The position numbers and the translations under genes are program-made. From Mesostigma viride (lineage: Eukaryota > Streptophyta > Mesostigmatophyceae > Mesostigmatales > Mesostigmataceae), in contig RPFO01001294.1 in assembly GCA_009746045.1 (NCBI GenBank), positions 1-33,040 on the forward strand: DNA of 33,040 nt. Direction: 5' to 3'. Numbering within the stretch: position 1 is the stretch's first letter; each line of letters begins with the position of its first letter. Below, in pieces: positions 10,495 to 21,265 of the stretch. The notes beneath the pieces are model-generated. The model searched no databases, was not told the DNA's origin, and saw nothing but the letters and a program-made list of their open reading frames with translations.

Positions 10495-10894
10495 CATGAC
10501 AATAATGACTGTGACGTGGGCTGGGCCCAGTGATGTTACACGCCGCAAAGCCCGCACCTTCAAAGAACAGCTAGTAGAGGACATGGGGGGCCTAGGCCTC
10601 TCCGTGATTTGGAAGAAGATGATGGACAAGGCCAAGTGGGCCCAGGTCATAGAGGACAACGAGCCCCCCCCAGTGGGGAAGCGCCCGCGTGTGCAATCCC
10701 GCGGGAGGCACGCCAGATAGCTCCCCCTAGGGCAGCGTGCGGCTGCCTAGATAGATGTTGTAGTTAGAATGCTGTTAGATAGATGTAGTATGTAGCCAAT
10801 GTAGATAGATTAGACCGGTAGGAATGTTTGCACCCATCCATCCATCCATCGGGGTTAATGCTCCGTGACTCCCCAACGGGGGCACGAGTCTAAT
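10495..10894 (+). mobile_element. 5'-truncated LINE 3' end with ORF tail (copy 4)
   Basis: About 10540-10720 encodes the LINE C-terminus (FKEQLVEDMGGLGLSVIWKK, stop TAG at 10718-10720). It aligns with the C-terminus of the longer LINE (YVTQLLEDAGLLGLSVLRAR). The 3' UTR repeats TAGATAGATG, a CATC run and the stem-loop. It ends at TCTAAT, exactly where the LTR begins at 10895, so the gypsy element appears to have landed in its tail. The 5' limit is approximate. Confidence 0.75.
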
Positions 10895-11312
10895 TGTAAC
10901 GACTAAAAATGATCATCAGCATCATCCACAGTCCAATATGAAAGATCTTTTTACCTGGGTTGCCTTCTTGAGTTGCAGAACTTCAAGTATCCGAGCAACG
11001 TTGAGATGGAAATTCCACAGCACGTGATTTAGGGAATCACACCCCTTGTAGACACAAAGACAAGCTCGTGTGTAGACGACCTCTGTGGAACTGAAGGACG
11101 TCTATAGCCAAGGGGCTTTTATGGATTGGACAACAAAGCCAAGCTTTATTATACCATGGTGAATCAAAACCAACGTAGCAACAATGGCGACCCCACGTCC
11201 TTGATATCGACGTGCTTGTCGAACTTGCTCCAACCTTAGCCTGAAGAGAACCAATCAGAACCATGGAATCCTATACAAGATCTTCGTATCCAGCCTAGTC
11301 ACACCATTACAA

Positions 11313-12080
11313 TTCGTTCAAGTGGCCCGCCGGAGCGGCTGTACAATTTTTCCCAGTGAGCGCGCTGCCAAGTGTACTTGTGGGCAAATTTTTAGGTGCC
11401 CCGTCACTTCGAGGTACTAAAAATTAGGCTACGGTACGAATTCAGCGAATTTCAGCGAATTTTCAGTCGAACCAAAGGAAGTGACGCCAACTACCAAAAA
11501 GTTTCCGTTACGAATTTTCAGCCCAACACTCGCGCAAAATGAAGTGACGGCAACTACCAAAAATTTTCCGTTACGAATTTTCACTCCCACACGTTTGCAC
11601 AAAAGACTTGACGGCAACTACCAAAAAGTTTCCGTTACGAATTTTCAGTCCCACACTTCGCGCAAATTTTAGTAGGGCTGCACGCAAGCTACCTTTCAAA
11701 ATTTTGCGCTAGTATGGAACGCATTTCATTCGTCTGGAGGAACGCTGCCCGCCAACTACCCCCGTTCAGAAAGTTCCGCCGAAATTTACCCGAGATTTGG
11801 AAATCTGAACGTCCGCGCAAATTTTAGTAGGGCTGCACGCAAGCTACCTTTCAAAATTTTGCGCAAGTATGGAACGCAATTCATTCGTCCGGAGGAATGC
11901 TGCTCGTCAACTGCCCCCGTTCAGAAAGTTGCGCCGAACTTTACTTGAGATTTGGAAATCTGAACGTGCGGTTGGAGTTTCGCGGGGAAACCCAAGTTCC
12001 CAAGTAATTCACCAATGACGCGCTTCGAACACTTGTCCGCTAAAACCTAAGCAGCCGCTCCGGCTGGCCACTTAAACGAA
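11313..12080. mobile_element. Small non-autonomous inverted-repeat element inside the LTR
   Basis: The ends are inverted repeats of about 28 bp with few mismatches, starting TTCGTT and containing AAGTGGCC and GCCGGAGCGGCTG (11313-11341 and the complement near 12051-12080). No coding region lies inside. A target duplication could not be read with confidence, so the superfamily is unknown and the exact ends may be off by several bases. Confidence 0.5.
11470..11975. repeat. Two tandem repeat sets inside the small element
   Basis: First, about three copies of a roughly 65-bp unit containing CAACTACCAAAAAGTTTCCG followed by TTACGAATTTTCA (11487-11650). Second, two copies of a roughly 160-bp unit starting CGCGCAAATTTTAGTAGGGC, near 11660 and 11813. 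The open frames across these repeats look like by-products of the repetition. Confidence 0.7.
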
Positions 12081-12189
12081 ACTTGATGAGAACAGAACAA
12101 CACCACACACAGCCTGGCAGAATCTTTCCATGAGATCTTAAATCTGTCGTGAGCACTGAAGTCCCAAAGGAGCATTTAAGACTCAATAG

Positions 12190-12320
12190 TACCAACTAAC
12201 AAACTACAACCCCACGTGGATCAGGCCACGACCAATGAGGGCTCCTATCAGTAGTATCAGCCAACAAACTATAACCCTACGTGGATCAGGCCACGACCAA
12301 TGAGGGTTCCTATCAGTTGG
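12190..12320. repeat. Roughly 65-bp direct duplication within the LTR
   Basis: Two adjacent copies contain CCAACWAACAAACTA, ACGTGGATCAGGCCACGACC and AATGAGGG, followed by TCCTATCAGT. This is a local tandem duplication of the LTR, possibly of promoter sequence. Confidence 0.7.
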
Positions 12321-12460
12321 CTGACAAAGTATCAGCTCCAAGTACCGTCGTCTTAGAAACCTCATAACTTTCTCAATACTGATCCAAAAGTCCTCGAATA
12401 AAAGCCAAACATTCACAAAACAAAGGATGTAACAACAAAGTCATTTTTGCTTGTTACATA

Positions 12461-12470
12461 TCTCCCCCTC
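12461..12470 (-). promoter_or_regulatory. Polypurine tract of the gypsy element
   Basis: On the minus strand the sequence reads GAGGGGGAGA followed by TA and then TGTAAC, the LTR start. This is the usual primer site for plus-strand DNA synthesis in LTR retrotransposons. Confidence 0.6.
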
Positions 12471-12852
12471 AAAACTGGACCTCCCAGGTCCAATAGCCAA
12501 CTCTTGAAGGCAGAGGAATATTGAACAGAAATCCACCATCTCTTGGGAAAAGCAGATGGGTTTTTACATCCCTGAAAACAGGGCCTCCTATCTCATAAAC
12601 ATCTAGTCACAGGTCTCTACAGCAAACAAGTCACTACCTTATCTACTATAAAGCCAGATAAACACATCTCATAATACAAGGTCTTCCATTCAGCATCCTG
12701 GAACCTGGAACTCTGGACTGGAACATCAGAACTGGACTGGAGCCTCCCCCCCCATCATCCATCCTGGAATCCCCCCCTCACACCACAATCCAAAGCACCT
12801 TCCATGCTCTTTCCCCAACATTCCCCATCCTCTTCCTGCACAGCTCTGTTCT
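12471..12852 (-). other. 3' untranslated part of the gypsy element
   Basis: This stretch lies between the last ORF and the polypurine tract. It is C-rich on the plus strand and has no open frame of note. Confidence 0.5.
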
Positions 12853-14019
12853 TCACAGGCTATACCAATCCCCCTTCACACCATCCTTGCCCCTGGTCCC
12901 AAACAAGGGAAACTGCTCCACCATGTGAACCAAGTCTGGCCAGTTCCTGCTGACCTGCAGCACCATGCACGTCTCTGCAGCCCCTGCTGCCATCTGGGCA
13001 ACATAACGCTGGCATGTCCCTGGGTAGGAGAGAAGCACCACAGACTGGCTCTCAGGATCCATCACCCAAGTAGAAGACGTTTTGTGCCTGCTCACCCATG
13101 ACCTGTACGCCCACCAGAACTGGAGAAAGGTCTTGACCACTGACCACTGAGCACCTATCAAAGGCACCAACACCCTCAATGGGGTCAGACGAACCTTGAG
13201 CTCCATGGTGTACTTAGGCAACCCTGGGCTGCAGAAAAGGTTGGATGTCTCCAAAGGAAAACACCCCTTGACCGAGCTGGAAGAAGAAGGAGCCAAGTCA
13301 AAGTCCCCCTGCTGAACTGACAACTCCAACAACTCCATGTAGGAGACCTCACCCATGCTCACTGGCTGGAGCTGCATGAAGGCTCCTTTCAAAGCCTCAG
13401 GCAAGGTGGTCAACATATCCTGCCCCTCTGCAGGTCTCATGTCAATCTCAGGTCCTGGAGTCAAGGCAAACATCCTGTGCAACAGGTGGCCCACAAAAGG
13501 AGAGCCAATCTCATACAGGCTGGAGTGCAGCTGAGACAAGACCTCCTCCACGTAACCCTCAGGGCTCACTTCCCCCTCCTCCCTGTTAAGGGCAGCCACT
13601 GCCTTGGCCAGCGTCTCACAATGCTCACAAGGTCCCATGCACTTCCTGTGATCCACATAGGCCACCACATTCTTGACAGGTACCACATGACGAGGAATCT
13701 GAATGATGGGAGTGCTGCTGGAGCTGAGAGCTATGTTAACACCACTCCCCATCTGAGGCTGGGACAAGGACAACCCCTGAAGAAGCTCATGTAGCTTATC
13801 CTGCTTGGAGATCACTGAATGCAAGAGCTTGTTAATGGTATCCATCTGCTGACCCCTCCTAAGGTCACGCCTGACAATACTGTCAAACAGGGATTCCACA
13901 TAACTCATGGGGTTGGAGGTCTCTGGATGCATACCCGTGACCCCTTCCTCCGTGGTGGCGCCCAGGCCCAAGTTGGGGTACGTGAACTCCTCCTCCATCT
14001 GAGACCACACAGTATGCAC
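12853..14019 (-). CDS. Extra 3' ORF of the gypsy element, unknown function
   Basis: The open frame is 388 codons and stays open upstream across the end of the integrase ORF, overlapping it in another frame. The codon at 14019 is GTG, so a real independent start is doubtful; frameshifting, splicing or an indel could join it to pol. I recognise no domain. Visible features are an S/T-rich segment, a CxxxCxxC-type group (KCMGPCEHCETL), an S-rich run and a Trp-rich stretch near the C-terminus. It sits between integrase and LTR, where some gypsy elements carry an additional or env-like gene. No signal peptide or clear membrane segment is visible, so an envelope role is not supported. Confidence 0.5.
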   Translation of the reverse strand: MHTVWSQMEEEFTYPNLGLGATTEEGVTGMHPETSNPMSYVESLFDSIVRRDLRRGQQMDTINKLLHSVISKQDKLHELLQGLSLSQPQMGSGVNIALSSSSTPIIQIPRHVVPVKNVVAYVDHRKCMGPCEHCETLAKAVAALNREEGEVSPEGYVEEVLSQLHSSLYEIGSPFVGHLLHRMFALTPGPEIDMRPAEGQDMLTTLPEALKGAFMQLQPVSMGEVSYMELLELSVQQGDFDLAPSSSSSVKGCFPLETSNLFCSPGLPKYTMELKVRLTPLRVLVPLIGAQWSVVKTFLQFWWAYRSWVSRHKTSSTWVMDPESQSVVLLSYPGTCQRYVAQMAAGAAETCMVLQVSRNWPDLVHMVEQFPLFGTRGKDGVKGDWYSL

Positions 14020-14033
14020 GAAGAAACCATTCG

Positions 14034-15699
14034 TTAGTCCTGAGATATAGGAAGGGGAGCAGTGGTTTTCACCAACTCAGTGTACCAAGAAGGAAGAGTG
14101 AGCCCCTTCTTCTGGCAATACTCCTGGACCACCTCATGGCAGTGAGTCAAGTCAGACAACCACAGCCATGTGGCAGTAGACTCTAACTCTCCTTTCCAGT
14201 GCACCTTAAACTGCAGCTGCTTGGTCCTACCCTTTCCTTTGACTCTGTGAGCCACCAGCTGCTCCACTTCATATATCCTCTCCCCCTCAGTATCCAGCTC
14301 AAATGGTAAGGGAGCTGAAAGGCGTCCCTGCAAGGTATTGCGTTTATACAATTTGAGCTGGGCCAGGTGAAACACATTAGTTTTAAGCCTCCAGTGGGAA
14401 GGCACCTGGACTTGAACTACAGTCCCATAGTGGAAGGTGTTTATGACAGGGTAAGGGCCCAACCACAAGGGTTGCAGTTTCCTGCATTGCTCCTTTTCAG
14501 GTAGCACACGATTAGCCTCCAAAAGCACCAGGTCACCAGGAGCCACAAAGGTGTGTGTAGCCAACATCTGTTGCCAAGCATTGTTTAAATACTTGTCCTG
14601 TGCATGCAACATCTGAGCAGCAACCATACTGTGAGCTTCCTGGAAGGATGCTATTAGCTGGTGGATAGAGGTTAGGCGTCTTCTGAAGGGGCCTTCAGCA
14701 TCCCTGTCAGGTAACTCCAGGTCAAATGGAGTCAAGGGGCACTGGCCATGGCAAATGACAAATGGAGACATCTGGTGAGGGGCCAGGGGTGAGTTGTTGA
14801 TGGCAAACTCTATGAAGGGAAGTTTCTTGTCCCATTCCTTGTTATCATGGGTACAATAGTGCTTCTGGCATTCCCGTACAATACGGTTCAGCCTCTCCAC
14901 AGCCCCCGTGCTGGCACACCTGTATGCTACTCCAAAGGCCAACTTAGTGTCTAGGATGTCAAAGAAGGACTTCCAAAACCCAGACATCCACAAGGGATCC
15001 TGGTCAGTGATGATTACACGTGGCATGCCATGCAATCTGTACACTTCCTTCATGAACAACTCTACACACTGGGCAGCTGTGAGATGGGCATTGCAGGGGA
15101 TGAGGTGGCACATTCTAGACAGCCTGTCCATCACCACCAGTATCCTGTCATTGCCAGCATCAGAAACAGGCAAGCCACAAATGAAGTCCATGGTCACACT
15201 GATCCAGGGTCGAAGGGGAATAGGCATGGCCATAGGAAAGATAGGCACTGCCTGAGTCCTAACCTTATTCCTTTGGCATGAGTCACAGGAAGCCACATAG
15301 GCTTTGATATCACGAAACATGCCAGGCCACCAAAACCTCTCTTGTACTTCATGAAGAAGCTTAGCATACCCAGGATGACATGCAGTCACGTCGTCATGGA
15401 AGCAATGCAACACAGTGGGAATGGCCATTTCTGGCACATAGACCTTCCTGGTTACTACATGATCTGCATCCTGGGTGTGGACATACAGGACTCCTTCCCA
15501 GTACTCCACAGGTCTGTTACCAAAGCTTCCTTCCTGAATGGCCTTAGTGGCCAGGTCCTCAGTTTTAGTGAAGGCCTTAATCACGTCCAGCAGGGCTATA
15601 CTCATAGGGTTAGGCAGGACTAGCTGTTTGCCAGGTCCTAAAGGCTGCAGCTGCAGCACCTCACCCTCCTGCAGGTGACTAGTGACTAGATGCTTGGAT
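14034..15699 (-). CDS. Ty3/gypsy pol fragment: integrase with chromodomain-like C-terminus
   Basis: Integrase joins element DNA to chromosomal DNA in the nucleus. Counting from the codon at 15659 (GTG, not a real start), the zinc-binding HHCC residues are H88, H95, C125 and C128. The catalytic triad is D158 (TMDF), D219 (ITDQDP) and E255 (AVERLNR), with the classic 35 residues between D219 and E255. Near the C-terminus, FKVHWKGELESTATWLWLSD resembles a chromodomain, as in chromoviruses. The frame stays open upstream to a stop at 15701-15699, formed at the junction with a CACTA-like end. The reverse transcriptase, RNase H, protease and gag regions are therefore absent. The remaining ORF of over 550 codons has no internal break and retains all catalytic residues. 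Confidence 0.85.
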
Positions 15700-16010
15700 C
15701 ACTATACTTTTCGTCCGAGGGTGGTAAAAAGCATCCGAGGCGTAAATTACGAGGTGGTAATTTACCGTCAAGAATACTCTTACAGTTTAGATACTACGTC
15801 GTAATCTGTCTCGTAAGTTACGAATTAGATCCGAGATGAGATCCGACGAGTAATTTACCAGGTAGTAATTTACGAGGTAGTAATTTACGAGGTAGTAATG
15901 TACGAGGTAGTAATGTACGAGGTAGTAATTTACGAGGTAGTAAGGTACGAGGTAGTAATTTGCGAGGTAGTAATCTACGAGTTGGTAATTTACGATCCCG
16001 GTACTCGGTC
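15700..16010 (+). mobile_element. Second CACTA-like terminus with subterminal repeats
   Basis: The gypsy coding sequence stops at 15699 and CACTATACTTTTCGTCCGAG begins at 15700. A block of related short repeats follows, as at a CACTA end. The element would extend rightward; a matching inverted end was not found by eye in the window. It differs in sequence from the terminus at 7067 and 27485, so it would be a different family. Confidence 0.5.
15840..16005 (+). repeat. 15-bp tandem repeat (TACGAGGTAGTAATT)
   Basis: About ten tandem copies of a 15-bp unit with single-base variants are present. Scattered related copies lie from 15745. The open frame across it is a by-product of the 15-bp period. 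Confidence 0.85.
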
Positions 16011-16689
16011 CCGTAGGTTACGACGTCGTATGCTTCTCGCGTACACTACCGGTACTACAATCATGTCGCTATGTCGTTCTGAATTGCAGTACGCATGTCA
16101 CTTATCAGAATTTCACTTTGATTTCACTTATAATTTCGGTCAACCTAACCCCTAACACCCATTTACCCGGGGGAAAAAAAATGAATGGCATTTGCAGCAA
16201 GGCTCATGCAAGACGAGTTCCTATTTCATAAAAAATTTCATTATTAAATGCAGGATTACATGTCATGCACAAAAATCCAACGCCTTCACAGAAAATAGCA
16301 TATCAAGTCTTCTGACGACAATATCAAGTCAATATCAAATTCGTGGCTTCTCTTCGTGGCTTGAAATACTGTTTCCATGCGGTGCTTAGGACAGCTCCGG
16401 GGATGTCGGCACCGCACAGAAGCTCCATCCGGGAGCAAGTGCGCCGGGGGAAGATGTTGTACATCCAGAGCTCGATATGTGCGGGAAGCCGTCGTGTTGG
16501 AAACCGAGCTGTCTGCACATAATTCCTCGCGCAGGCAGCTTGTGCCTTTACGGGGGAAGACCTGCGACACAAAAACCGTGTCCGGACAATGCAATACGGA
16601 GAAATGGCAACGGCAGATGGAGTCGGCTAAGGCCGCTTGTAAGGAAAGTGATTTTTAATGCACGAATAAATGTATAATGCATGCTACAT
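16011..16689. other. No supported gene
   Basis: Several overlapping short frames run through 16286-16660 on both strands, but none has a recognisable domain or consistent splice signals. Confidence 0.4.
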
Positions 16690-16975
16690 CGCCATCGCTT
16701 GGGCGGTGAAAAGACAAGGACCAACCACATGCCCCCACCTACCCTTCGTGCATCCCGCCCTTGACGAGGCACAACCATGTGCCCCCACCTACCCTTTGTG
16801 CGTCCCTCCCTTGACAAGAAACAAGCACGTGCACCTATCTAACCTTTGTGCATCCCTTCCTTGGCAAGGAACAAGCACACCCACCCACCTACTCCACATG
16901 CATCCCTCCCTTGACAAGGAACAAGCACGATCACCCAGCTACCCACTAGCACGGCAGCAAGGCAGACCTTACAAT
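16690..16975. repeat. 50-55 bp minisatellite, short array
   Basis: About five to six units contain CACCTACCCT, TGCATCCCTCCCTTGACAAG and AACAAGCACG. The same family forms the large array at 28740-30045. Both arrays end with a similar sequence (CTAGCA-GGCAGCAAGG-AGAC), so they are copies of one dispersed repeat. Confidence 0.8.
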
Positions 16976-17159
16976 GGCAAGTGATGTTCATCGGTAGAAA
17001 CTGTTAGACAACTAGCAAACGAGCCAGCCGGTGAAGAGCAAGGCACGCATGCAAGGAATTTGTCGTTGCCTATGACTACGCTTGTGTTTGTCACTGCAGT
17101 TGAAATCTGCATTTGCATCAGCAGGCCCGATCGAACCCCATGTCGCCACCCGCATTTCC

Positions 17160-17570
17160 ACTTTTACTTCACGGCCCCTTATTCTTCTCTTGTGCCTGCC
17201 TTTGCCCTAACTGTTACCCTAGCATCTGCCCTTGCCCCTATCCTTTGATCCCCAGTGTTTGCCGTTGCCCTCATCCTTTCCCTAGTGCCTGCCCTTGTCT
17301 TCATCTTTTCCCTTGTGCCTGCCCTTGCCCTTGTCCGTTCCCTCGTGCTTGACTTGTCCTAATCTCTTTCCCTTGCGCCTGCCCTTGCCCTTATCCGCTT
17401 CCCTTGTGCCTGCCCCTGCCCTTGCCCTTGTCATTTCCCTTGAGCCTGCCCTTTTGGCAAGCACAAGTGCCTTTGTCCTTTCCTTGGCCTTGTGCTTGCT
17501 CTTCCAGTTTCCCTTTCCTTTGCTCGTGCGGTTGCCTTTGCTCTTACCCGGGTGCTTGCCCTTGCCGTTT
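17160..17570. repeat. CCCTTG-rich degenerate minisatellite
   Basis: Irregular repeats of TGCCCTTGCCCTTGTCC and TTCCCTTGTGCC type cover this stretch and give long open frames on both strands with no protein-like composition. Confidence 0.75.
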
Positions 17571-17599
17571 GCAAGCTGCATTATTGTCTTAGCAAGCTA

Positions 17600-18302
17600 G
17601 CAAGTGCAAACTGGCACTGAGCCAGAAATGCAAGCAAAGCAGCCAGTGTAAATAAGGATGGACGGGAACAGTAGAAAGCTAGGGGTGGCAACCGTGCTAG
17701 AGCTCATGGCAACAAGGTGGTCCCATTCTTGCTGCATTGGGTGCGTTGCGTGGGTGGGATATTGCGAGAGGGGGACATTCTTGCCTTGGTTGTGTTTTCA
17801 CATGCACCCGGTGCTTGAATTTATGCGTGCAAGGGTGGCTGGTATCCCAACCAACAGCCTAAGAGGAAAAAGAGTGCTTAGAAAGCAAGAATGACTTAAT
17901 GTTGGTAATAGCAGTGGCGGCGGCAGCAAAAACTGTTGTTATAGATGCAAGCTACAACACTGCGGATGGTTTCTCACACTAATGTGGATAATGATAATGC
18001 ATGCCACTTAACGGGACCATATAAACCACAACAAGAATAAATCGTGAGAGCAAAAGAAAGGGGAGTACAAAATGGCCGGCTTACCTAGCTACAGCAAAAA
18101 AATTGCATGAAAAACAAGATAACTCACCTTTGTCGCAGCAGTGACCATATCAGACAGCTCACAAAAACTTGTTGATCCTTGAAACTTCCTGCTTGAAGGC
18201 AGCCACCAACGGTCTGGAGTTTTCACCCCAGTCCTTCTCAACAGCCAAAGAAAAAGGGAAAGAGAGAGGAGGGGTGCGGGAGGGACAAGAGAGCGGGTGG
18301 TG
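17600..18302. other. No supported gene
   Basis: The sequence is mixed. Short frames have no recognisable motif; nothing else stands out. Confidence 0.4.
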
Positions 18303-19423
<1,121 letters not shown>

Positions 19424-19945
19424 AACTACCGTACAGGTGATACACAACTGCCGCCAGTACAACAGCGGGTCCCTGCGTACCTGCCGCGGGAAGGAGGGGG
19501 TGATACACAAATACCGTACAAGTGATACACAAATACCGTACAAGTGATACACAATTGCAGCCAGGACAACAGCGGGTCGCTGCGTACCTTCCGTGGGAAG
19601 GAGGGGGTGATACACAAATACCGTACAAGTGATACACAAATACCGTACAAGTGATACACAATTGCAGCCAGGACAACAGCGGGTCGCTGCGTACCTTCCG
19701 TGGGAAGGAGGGGGTGATACACAAATACCGTACAAGTGATACACAAATACCGTACAAGTGATACACAATTGCAGCCAGGACAACAGCGGGTCGCTGCGTA
19801 CCTGCCGTGGGAAGGAGGGGGGTGGTACACAAATACCGTACAAGTGATACACAAATACCGTACAAGTGATACACAATTGCAGCCAGGACAACAGCGGGTC
19901 GCTGCGTACCTGCCGTGGGAAGGAGGGGGTGGTACACAAATATCC
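19424..19945. repeat. 107-bp tandem repeat, about five units
   Basis: The unit starts TGATACACAAATACCGTACA, with starts at 19501, 19608, 19715, 19823 and 19930 (period 107-108). Each contains two or three inner copies of TGATACACAAATACCGTACA, then GCAGCCAGGACAACAGCGGG and a GGGAAGGAGGGGG run. A diverged partial unit lies at 19424-19500. The minus-strand frames across it are repeat artefacts. Confidence 0.9.
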
Positions 19946-20107
19946 GACCTATATATTAGCAATAGCCGCCGCCTATCCAACAGGTCCTATTCATCACGAG
20001 CGTCAACGCCCCGTCATCGCCCCGTCATCGCCCCGTCATCGCCCGGCCGAGGGCCTTAACCTGTTAACTCTTTATTCGGAGTGATAGTCAACGACCTATA
20101 CTACCAA
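19946..20107. repeat. Left part of a satellite-like array split by the hAT element
   Basis: Contains TAGCAATAGCCGCCGCCTAT, CGCCCCGTCAT repeats and TTATTCGGAGTGATAGTCAA, which recur in the same order at 24819-25400. The hAT insertion at 20108 separates the two parts. Confidence 0.8.
20100..20107 (+). repeat. hAT target-site duplication, left copy
   Basis: ACTACCAA lies immediately before CAGTG; an identical copy lies at 24819-24826. Confidence 0.92.
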
Positions 20108-20121
20108 CAGTGTTTTTTTTA

Positions 20122-21265
20122 GTGGCGATACACCGCCAAATGTGGCGGTGTGGCACTTTTTTTGGCAAAATGTGGCGTTGCCACCCACTTTGACAGGGCT
20201 CCCAAGAAGCCACAATTTGGCCGTGCTGTTCTACTTCGTAGTTTCGTTTCGCCACAGGGTGGCCGTGCCTGAAGTTTACTCTAGTACAGGTTACGCCACA
20301 ATTGGCGGTGTCACCCGGTCTTCCGGTCGGCGTTCCGCCACAAGCCTCCCTAGTACTAGACTACTACTATGAGTACTACTATGCACTACATTTCGCCGCC
20401 TAGGACACCTTTTTTAGCGGGGAATGTGGTTCGGTCTAGTAGGGGAAAACGGTGGCAGATCTCCGAGCGTCAGATACTAGGAAATTTCGTTGCGTTCGTA
20501 TCGAGAGTAGATTTCTGACAATTTTCCTCGTTCGGACAGAGCCACAGTGAATTTCAGCATCCGTCCAGTACCAAAGCATGGACCTAGCAGGAATTCCGTC
20601 AGACATCTCGGAAGTAGCAATTTTTAGTATCGAGCGCACTTTCGCTAGTGTTCAGTACGAATTCGGCCTCCGTCAGGTCAGCAAGCGGCGTGGGAATATA
20701 CTGAACCGAACAAAACGGTGGACTGTACTAAGAAATTCGTACTCAAATTTCGTCATCGGAATCGGAGGGAAATATTCGACCAAGGACTAGAGATTTCATC
20801 GAATTTTCAGAACTGGCCAATTGATGCCAAATGGCGCGATTCTAGATAACAAGTGTTGCTTTACTGGTATCCGACGGTGCCGAACTTCGAAATTGAATTT
20901 GTAACCCCCGCCGTATTGACGGAACCACATTCTCGCATAAATTGGGTTTCCGCGGTGGCGAAATGTAGTGGACTGACTGACTGCATAGTGCATGTACAGT
21001 ACGTAGAGCCCGGCCGGCGGCCAAGTGCCAAGTGGCAAGTGGCCCGCTGCCCGAGACCAGAGCACGGAGAGTGCACTGTGCAGACTGCAGCTTGTGTGCA
21101 TTTCATTAACTGCATTTTCACGACAGCTGGCTCATATAACAGCTGGCGAGTGGCGGCCTGGCGCCTCAGTATTAAGTCACTCGCCAGCCATACTGCATTG
21201 ACTAATGTGTTTCGACTTTCGGCACTAGTAATCGTTGTTGTTAATTTACCAAGTAGGAAAAATCC
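20122..21265. promoter_or_regulatory. hAT 5' region: subterminal repeats and leader
   Basis: From 20122 to about 20350 there are many copies of GTGGCG/CGCCAC. The rest is non-coding leader before the transposase ATG. No clear TATA box or intron was fixed. Confidence 0.5.

Larger units (their letters stand above)
10895..12458 (-). repeat. Ty3/gypsy 3' LTR, with an insertion
   Basis: The boundaries are the short inverted ends TGTAAC (10895-10900) and GTTACA (12453-12458). On the minus strand the LTR starts TGTAACAAGC directly after a polypurine tract. Removing the inner inverted-repeat element leaves about 0.8 kb, a normal LTR length. No second LTR is in the window to confirm it, so the limits rest on the TG/CA ends, the polypurine tract and the abrupt junction with the LINE tail. 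Confidence 0.6.
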
